A stretch of 64,000 bases of DNA. Origin: Methylovirgula sp. GTDB lineage: Bacteria > Pseudomonadota > Alphaproteobacteria > Rhizobiales > Beijerinckiaceae. The stretch lies in the NCBI RefSeq assembly GCF_037200945.1, contig NZ_JBBCGP010000001.1, positions 248,001-312,000 on the forward strand. The letters run 5' to 3'. Position numbers and translations under genes: made by a program. This document shows, one piece after another, positions 58,952 through 64,000 of the stretch (position 1 is its first letter; the number at the start of each line of letters is the position of its first letter). The notes under the pieces were generated by a model. It made no database searches. It was not told the DNA's origin and was given only the letters and a program-made list of their open reading frames with translations.

Positions 58952-59770
58952 GTGGTGGCCATCGACGCAGCGCCGGAACCCGCAAAGTTCATGCGCAAGT
59001 TTGAAATTCCGGGATTTGTCTATTCGGTCGGCGCCGTTGCCGCCTTGCTGCTCATATGGGAGGCGCTTGTCGCCACCGGAATCATCTCCTCGTTTCTCTT
59101 GCCCGCCCCCTCCCAAATTTTCCGGTCGCTTGCCGACAATTTCTCGCTCATCTTGTCCATGAGCGTGGCGACGACCGCCGAATTTCTGCTTGGCTTCGTT
59201 ATGGCTGTTCTCGTTGGGCTGCCGCTTGGCGCGCTCATTGTCTATTCGCGGCCGATACGGCTCACCATCTACCCGCTGCTCGTTGCCTTCCAAAGCATTC
59301 CGAAGCCCGCGATCGCGCCTATCATGATCGTCTGGCTCGGCACCGGTCTTACCTCCAAAGCGGTGATCGCCTTTGCCATCGCTTTTTTCCCTATCGTGGT
59401 CGATACGGCGATTGGACTACGTTCTGCACAAGAAGAAACCGTGCATCTCGTCCGGTCCATGGGCGGCAACGCGTTCGACATTTTCCGCTATGTCCGCTTC
59501 CCGAATGCCCTGCCCGCAATTTTCGGCGGCCTGAAAATCGCCAGCACGCTCGCGGTCGTCGGTGCGATCGTCGGCGAATTCGTCAGCGCCGATAAAGGCC
59601 TCGGTTATCTGGTCCTCGTCGCCAACGGCAACCTCGATACGCGGCTCGTATTCGCCTGCGTCTTCATGCTGACGGCTCTCGGGCTCGCCTTTTATTTCGC
59701 CATCGAAGGCCTGGAGCGCGCGATCCTGCGCGGCCGCGTCAAAACCCAGGCATTCGAAAGCGACCATTGA
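58952..59770 (+). CDS. ABC transporter permease (SsuC/TauC type)
   Basis: 272 residues and six predicted membrane helices. The EAA loop, which contacts the ATPase, is visible as LVRSMGGNAFDIFRYVRFPNALPAIFGGLKIA (about 166-197). The start is GTG 58952 directly after the ATPase stop; a second GTG one codon on is possible. The 3' end overlaps a TTG of the next frame, but the binding protein is better started at 59806. Confidence 0.93.
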   Translation: MVAIDAAPEPAKFMRKFEIPGFVYSVGAVAALLLIWEALVATGIISSFLLPAPSQIFRSLADNFSLILSMSVATTAEFLLGFVMAVLVGLPLGALIVYSRPIRLTIYPLLVAFQSIPKPAIAPIMIVWLGTGLTSKAVIAFAIAFFPIVVDTAIGLRSAQEETVHLVRSMGGNAFDIFRYVRFPNALPAIFGGLKIASTLAVVGAIVGEFVSADKGLGYLVLVANGNLDTRLVFACVFMLTALGLAFYFAIEGLERAILRGRVKTQAFESDH

Positions 59771-59805
59771 TCCCATCGCTGCCCCGTTTCCAGAAGGACC
59801 TGACC

Positions 59806-60834
59806 GTGACCCACGAAAAGAATTTCTCGGCAACGCCGCTCTCCCGACGTGGCCTTTTGCAGACGGCGCTGGGCGCCGGAGCGGCGCTCGCAGCCGGCGC
59901 AAGCCCGCTCCGCGCGGCGCCGTTGAAGAAAATTACCTTCCAACTCGACTGGATCGCCTACGGACGTCACGTTCCGTATTATGTCGCGCTCGAAAAGGGC
60001 TACTTCTCCCAAGCCGGCCTCGACGTGAATATCGAGCAAGGCACCGGCGCCATGCCGGGCTTTCGCTATCTCGCCGCCGACCGCGCGCAATTCGTCTTTC
60101 AAGACATCGGTTCGATGATCGCAGCCCGCGTTCGTGCAAACCTGAAAATGAAGGCTGTCTCTTGCGTCTATCAGAAGGCACCCCACACGGCTTTCTTCAT
60201 CAAGGGAAAAGGCATCGCGGCCCCGAAAGACCTTGAAGGCAAGAAGCTCGGCTTTTCGGCCGGCAATTCACCCAAGATCATGTTCCCGGCGTTCGCCGAG
60301 GCCAATCACATCGACCAGTCGAAGCTCAACTGGCTTGCTGCTGATCCGAACTCGTTGAACTCGCTTCTGCTCAATCATCAGGCCGACGTCATCCTGACTT
60401 ATCTTTTCACCCTGCCGGTGCTTCAAAAATCCGCGCAGAACGGCGAGCAGATCGGCACCTTCGTCTATTCAGACTTCGGCGCGAATTTCTACGCCAATGG
60501 TATCGTCGCGATGGAAGATTATATCGCGGCCAATCCGGATGTCGTTCGTGGATTCGTCAAAGCCGTGAAACAAGGGTTTGAATACACCGCCGCCCATCCG
60601 CAGGACGCCGTTACCCTGATGAAGAAACATCAGCCGCAACTCAATGCGGACACGGCGCTCAAAGAACTGCCGATTCTTGCGCGGCTCAGCACAAGCGAGG
60701 ACACCAAAAAGCATGGCTTCGGCGTCATGACCGAGAGCAAGATGCAGGAGACTGCCAACCTCATCGCGAAGTACATGGATTTGAAATCCGAAGTTCCAAT
60801 CCACGATCTCTACACCAACGATTTCCTGAGCTGA
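59806..60834 (+). CDS. ABC transporter substrate-binding protein (NMT1/THI5-like), Tat-type signal
   Basis: 342 residues. The N-terminus SATPLSRRGLLQTALGAGAALAAGA has the twin-arginine SRRGLL pattern, so export by Tat is likely. The mature protein has FQLDWIAYGRHVPYYVALEKGYF, a variant of the NMT1/THI5 pyrimidine-precursor binding group, and KLGFSAGNSPKIMFPAFAEANHI. GTG 59806 follows AAGGACCTGACC; a TTG at 59767 is open but less likely. It completes the ABC set ATPase-permease-binding protein, with ligand presumably the substrate of the hydrolase genes that follow 13 bases later. Confidence 0.88.
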   Translation: MTHEKNFSATPLSRRGLLQTALGAGAALAAGASPLRAAPLKKITFQLDWIAYGRHVPYYVALEKGYFSQAGLDVNIEQGTGAMPGFRYLAADRAQFVFQDIGSMIAARVRANLKMKAVSCVYQKAPHTAFFIKGKGIAAPKDLEGKKLGFSAGNSPKIMFPAFAEANHIDQSKLNWLAADPNSLNSLLLNHQADVILTYLFTLPVLQKSAQNGEQIGTFVYSDFGANFYANGIVAMEDYIAANPDVVRGFVKAVKQGFEYTAAHPQDAVTLMKKHQPQLNADTALKELPILARLSTSEDTKKHGFGVMTESKMQETANLIAKYMDLKSEVPIHDLYTNDFLS

Positions 60835-60847
60835 ACGGAGCGGACTG

Positions 60848-62260
60848 GTGGCCGAGAGTAAAAAGTTCGATTTGCTTGTCCATGGCGGCACACTGGTCGT
60901 GCCGGGCGTTGGGACATTCCCTGCCGATGTCGGCATATCCAAAGGTCAGATTGTCGCCGTTGGCGACGATCTCGGACCCGCGGAAGACATTCTCGATGCC
61001 CGCGGCAAGCTTGTTCTGCCCGGCATCTTCGATCCGCACACACATATCGGCAACGAGCGTTCCTTCGAAGAAGAGGCGGAGACCGAAACGCGCGCCGCAA
61101 TTCTCGGCGGCGTTACGACCATCGGCATTTTCCTGCGCAGTCTGAAAGATTCCTATTTCGATCATCTGCCAGCCTTCAGAGCGGCGATGGATACGCGCAG
61201 CTATGTCGATTCTGTCTTCCATCCGCAGATATTCACGCCCGAGCAGATCAAGGAGATTCCGGGCTACTCCGAAGAATTCGGCATTCGCTCCTTCAAGTTT
61301 TATATGTCCGGTATGCCGGGCATCGTGAATTCGATCACCGACGATCTGCTTCTCGAAGGCTTCCGCACGGTTGCAGGACTTGGGCCGGACGCGATCGCTT
61401 GTGTTCATTGCGAGACTGGTGCGCTCGTCGATCAGGCGCGTAATTCCCTCAAAGAACGCAAGCCGGAAGGGACACTGGCGGATTGGGCCGAGGCGCATCC
61501 GCCCGAGGCCGAAGCTTTGGCGATCCAGACCGCGCTTTACCTCGCCAAGATCGCGAATGCGCATCTCTACGTGGTTCATGTTTCGAGCCGGGATGGACTC
61601 AATATGGTGCGACGGGCGCGGCGCGAAGGGGTACGCATCACCGCCGAGACGATGACACCCTATCTCAGCCTCGACAGCAGCGATGAGAACGGTTTCCTCG
61701 TCAAAATGGTCCCGCCCATCCGTGCGAAGGAACATGGCGACGCGCTCTGGGCCGGGCTTGCCGAAGGCACGATCAATACGCTCGGCACCGACAATACATC
61801 GCGCACACGCGGCACGAAGCAGCCGGGCGCCGGATTGCATGGCGCACGGCCGGGCTACCCTGTTCTTGGTACGCATCTGCCGTCGATGCTGCACTTTGGC
61901 CGGTTGCGCGGCGTCCCGCTTGAAATGATGATCGACGCCGCAACGCGTGCGCCCGCCAAGGTCTACGGCATCTATCCGCAAAAGGGCACGATCTCGATCG
62001 GCTCCGACGCTGATCTTGTCGTCGTCGATCCGGACCTCGAACGCGTGGTGCGTGCCGAAGACCTGAACGGCATGTCCGACTTCTCGCCGTTCGAAGGCAA
62101 GACATTACGCGGTTGGCCGATTGCCACAATCAAGGCCGGCGAAATCATCGCCCGCGACGGGCGCATCATCGCGCCGGCCAACGGCCGTTACCTTCCGCGC
62201 AAACCCACAGGCCATGCGCCCATCCTCCCCTGGCTTAGCGGCGCTCAATACGCATCATGA
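60848..62260 (+). CDS. Dihydropyrimidinase/dihydroorotase-family amidohydrolase
   Basis: 470 residues of the cyclic amidohydrolase group with a binuclear metal centre. All expected ligands are visible: His64 and His66 (FDPHTHIG), Lys150 (FKFYMS) for carbamylation, His187 (VHCE), His244 (VVHVSS) and Asp315 (GTDNTS). The C-terminal small domain ends with the usual GSDADLVVVDP. The family hydrolyses cyclic amides such as dihydropyrimidines, hydantoins and allantoin. The start is GTG 60848. Placement after an ABC importer and before an MBL-fold gene argues for a dedicated imported cyclic amide. Confidence 0.9.
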   Translation: MAESKKFDLLVHGGTLVVPGVGTFPADVGISKGQIVAVGDDLGPAEDILDARGKLVLPGIFDPHTHIGNERSFEEEAETETRAAILGGVTTIGIFLRSLKDSYFDHLPAFRAAMDTRSYVDSVFHPQIFTPEQIKEIPGYSEEFGIRSFKFYMSGMPGIVNSITDDLLLEGFRTVAGLGPDAIACVHCETGALVDQARNSLKERKPEGTLADWAEAHPPEAEALAIQTALYLAKIANAHLYVVHVSSRDGLNMVRRARREGVRITAETMTPYLSLDSSDENGFLVKMVPPIRAKEHGDALWAGLAEGTINTLGTDNTSRTRGTKQPGAGLHGARPGYPVLGTHLPSMLHFGRLRGVPLEMMIDAATRAPAKVYGIYPQKGTISIGSDADLVVVDPDLERVVRAEDLNGMSDFSPFEGKTLRGWPIATIKAGEIIARDGRIIAPANGRYLPRKPTGHAPILPWLSGAQYAS

Positions 62261-63204
62261 ATAACATTCCTTCCAAGGCGCAAACCGGCCCGTCTCTCGT
62301 GCCGGTCGCAGAGAACGTTTACGCCTGGATTGGCGTGAATGGCGATTCCAATGCAGGCGTCGTGACGACTCCGCAGGGTCTGATCGTCATCGACGCGCAG
62401 CAAACCGAGGCGCAGGGACGCACTTTCCGCCAGACCATCGAAGAGACATTCGGCAAGCCGGTCATCCGGCTGGTCAATTCGCATTTTCATCTGGATCACA
62501 TCGCCGGCAACATCGCTTTCGATGATGTGCCGATCCTGGCGCACGAGCGCACGGGCAGGATCCTCCGCGAGATGCTCGGCGAGGAACCGGCAGGCGGCTG
62601 GCAGATCAGCGACGCCGTCACCAAGCTCAAATTATTCTTCGGTTCCAATATCGAAGAATTGCTCGCCTCAGATGGCGCAGGAGTCGAATGGTTCATGCGC
62701 CGTGTCAGCGGCCCTGGCTATGACACGATGACAGTCCGCGCGCCGACCGAAAGCTTCGCCGACAAATTCGTGTTCGACATTTCGGACGATGAATTGCGTT
62801 GCGAATATTGGGGGCCGGCGCATTGCGACGGCGACCTCATCATCCATTTGCCCAACTCCGGCGTTGTCTTTCTCGGCGATCTCCTATTCGTCGGCCGGTT
62901 TCCTTGGTTCGGCGATTGCGACCTCGGCGGCTGGGTGAAGCGACTGGATCAGGTTCTGCAAATGGATGTGAAGACCGTGATTCCGGGTCACGGTCAGCCT
63001 TCGACATTGCAGGAGGTCGCCGCGTTTCGTGCGCTCCTAGCCGCGACATACGATGCCGTCCGCGAGACGGTCGAGGCCGGCCTTTCGGAAGACGCCGCAG
63101 TGGCGAAAGTCTTTCTGCCGCAATATGCATCCATGCCCCGCTATGACGCGTGGATGCCGTTCAACGTGCGTGCGACCTACCGCGCTCTGCGTGGCGACGG
63201 CTGA
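62257..63204 (+). CDS. Metallo-beta-lactamase-fold hydrolase
   Basis: 315 residues. The HxHxDH motif is His76-x-His78-x-Asp80-His81 (NSHFHLDH), followed by HCDGD, the bridging aspartate in FLGDLLFVG and the last histidine in IPGHGQP, so a two-metal site is complete. No signal peptide is present, so it is cytoplasmic. Similar proteins hydrolyse lactones, thioesters or cyclic amides. The ATG overlaps the amidohydrolase stop by 4 bases, and its stop overlaps the next ATG as TGATG, so the three are translationally coupled. Confidence 0.88.
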   Translation: MNNIPSKAQTGPSLVPVAENVYAWIGVNGDSNAGVVTTPQGLIVIDAQQTEAQGRTFRQTIEETFGKPVIRLVNSHFHLDHIAGNIAFDDVPILAHERTGRILREMLGEEPAGGWQISDAVTKLKLFFGSNIEELLASDGAGVEWFMRRVSGPGYDTMTVRAPTESFADKFVFDISDDELRCEYWGPAHCDGDLIIHLPNSGVVFLGDLLFVGRFPWFGDCDLGGWVKRLDQVLQMDVKTVIPGHGQPSTLQEVAAFRALLAATYDAVRETVEAGLSEDAAVAKVFLPQYASMPRYDAWMPFNVRATYRALRGDG

Positions 63205-64000
63205 TGACCCAGCTCACCTTATCGCTCGCCTGCGCACCGTACGACCGCGTGCAGCCGCTCTTCGACGGCCGTGTCAAAATCGCGGATTGCATCATCGACA
63301 CGCATCCGATGCCGGCGGACGAGGCATTCTCGCGCGCCTACACGACGCAGGATTTCGATATCACCGAACTCTCAGCCAGTTCGCATCTTTTGACGATTGC
63401 GCGCGGCGCCTCGCCCTATGTCGGCATCCCGGCTTTCGTCTCGCGCAGTTTTCGTCATTCATCCTTCTATATTCGCACCGATCGCGGTATTGCCACACCG
63501 GCGGACTTAATGGGAAAGCGCATCGGCGTTCCGCAATATCAGCAGACGGCCGCCCTGTGGGCGCGCGGGCTCCTCGCGGACGAATACGGCGTGCAGGCAA
63601 ACGACATACACTGGCGCAATGGCGGCCTCGACGCGCCGGGCGGTGGGGAACGTGTACCGCTGGCACTTCGTGGGATTGACCTGCAACCGATCCCCGAGGG
63701 GGACACTTTATCCGCGATGCTCGCCAAGGGTGACCTAGATGCGGTGATTGCGGCGCGGCCGCCGGCCTGCTTCCTCAATGGCGTACTGAATGTTGCGCGC
63801 TTGTTTCCAAACTTTCGCGAAGCCGAAGAAAATTATTTCCGCAAGACCGGGCTGTTTCCGGTGATGCATCTTATCGGCATTCGGCGCACGTTGGTCGAAG
63901 CGCACCCCTGGCTCGCGACCGCCGTATTCAACGCATTTTCTGCCGCGCGCGAGATCGCGATGGCCCAGCTGCGCTATCAGGGCGCGTTCTACGCGATGCT
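63204..64000 (+). CDS. 4,5-dihydroxyphthalate-decarboxylase-like (Pht5) protein, cut by window edge
   Basis: 265 codons are visible, no stop before the edge. The start MTQLTLSLACAPYDRVQPLFDGRV and the downstream ITELSASSHLLTIARGASPYVGIPAFVSR, followed by GKRIGVPQYQQTAALWARGLL, match the Pht5 family, which keeps the binding-protein fold but acts as a decarboxylase in phthalate degradation. There is no signal peptide, consistent with an enzyme. Full-length members have about 320-340 residues. Its true reaction here may be decarboxylation of a ring acid or, less likely, ligand binding. Confidence 0.83.
   Translation, partial: MTQLTLSLACAPYDRVQPLFDGRVKIADCIIDTHPMPADEAFSRAYTTQDFDITELSASSHLLTIARGASPYVGIPAFVSRSFRHSSFYIRTDRGIATPADLMGKRIGVPQYQQTAALWARGLLADEYGVQANDIHWRNGGLDAPGGGERVPLALRGIDLQPIPEGDTLSAMLAKGDLDAVIAARPPACFLNGVLNVARLFPNFREAEENYFRKTGLFPVMHLIGIRRTLVEAHPWLATAVFNAFSAAREIAMAQLRYQGAFYAM

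Noticed and set aside
1..64000. CRISPR arrays, insertion sequences, prophage genes and toxin-antitoxin pairs
   Set aside because: No regularly spaced repeats, transposase, integrase, phage or toxin-antitoxin motifs were found on either strand.

Overview
The window reads as chromosome of an alphaproteobacterium, most likely Hyphomicrobiales (Rhizobiales). The grounds are a GC-rich genome, the housekeeping order ubiE-ubiB-coaBC-dut facing mutM, recF away from dnaA, frequent GTG and TTG starts, and short palindromic intergenic repeats typical of that order. A Beijerinckiaceae or Bradyrhizobium-like host is a guess; no marker gene fixes the family.

Bases 1-11,680 are core genome: dut (cut by the window edge), coaBC, ubiB and ubiE on the minus strand; a secreted CHRD-domain protein and mutM on the plus strand; then recF, a GNAT acetyltransferase, pheT with a translationally coupled histidine-rich secreted protein, an NDUFA9-like epimerase, and tRNA-Leu(CAG).

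From just after the tRNA to the right edge (about 52 kb) almost every gene is catabolic, transport or regulatory. In order: a fumarate-reductase-like flavoprotein with a lone 2Fe-2S partner and a MarR regulator, divergent from a fused hydantoinase/oxoprolinase, an MFS carrier and a substrate-binding-fold protein (11.8-20.6 kb); a GntR regulator facing an FAH hydrolase, a cyclic-imide-hydrolase-like protein, a binding protein and an MFS carrier (20.7-25.4 kb); an aldehyde dehydrogenase divergent from an MFS carrier and a GMC oxidoreductase (25.5-30.1 kb); an OprB porin, secreted carboxylesterase, MFS carrier and FAD monooxygenase on the minus strand (30.3-36.4 kb); an SDR, second cyclic-imide-hydrolase-like protein, arylmalonate-decarboxylase-like protein, small protein, amidase and AbrB membrane protein (36.6-41.7 kb); LysR and a two-component HpaB/HpaC-type monooxygenase with a MarR regulator (41.7-45.5 kb); a PF06684 protein, GntR, UbiX, UbiD and a semialdehyde dehydrogenase (45.6-50.7 kb); an enamidase homologue, second FAD monooxygenase, EthD-like protein and asparaginase-like protein (51.2-56.0 kb); Rid and MocR proteins facing an ABC uptake system with a dihydropyrimidinase-like hydrolase, a metallo-beta-lactamase-fold protein and a 4,5-dihydroxyphthalate-decarboxylase-like protein (56.0-64.0 kb, last gene cut).

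My reading, an inference, is a degradation region for a carboxylated aromatic or N-heteroaromatic compound and/or cyclic amides. Monooxygenases, a prenyl-FMN decarboxylase and several unrelated C-N hydrolases would open and deaminate the ring, and dehydrogenases would pass semialdehydes to central metabolism. Two families of operator-like sites (ATATTGT-type palindromes in five intergenic regions; TGTCTGAC-type sites before the porin, esterase, MFS and ABC genes) link dispersed transcription units, suggesting coordinated control. No integrase, transposase, phage gene or CRISPR array was seen.
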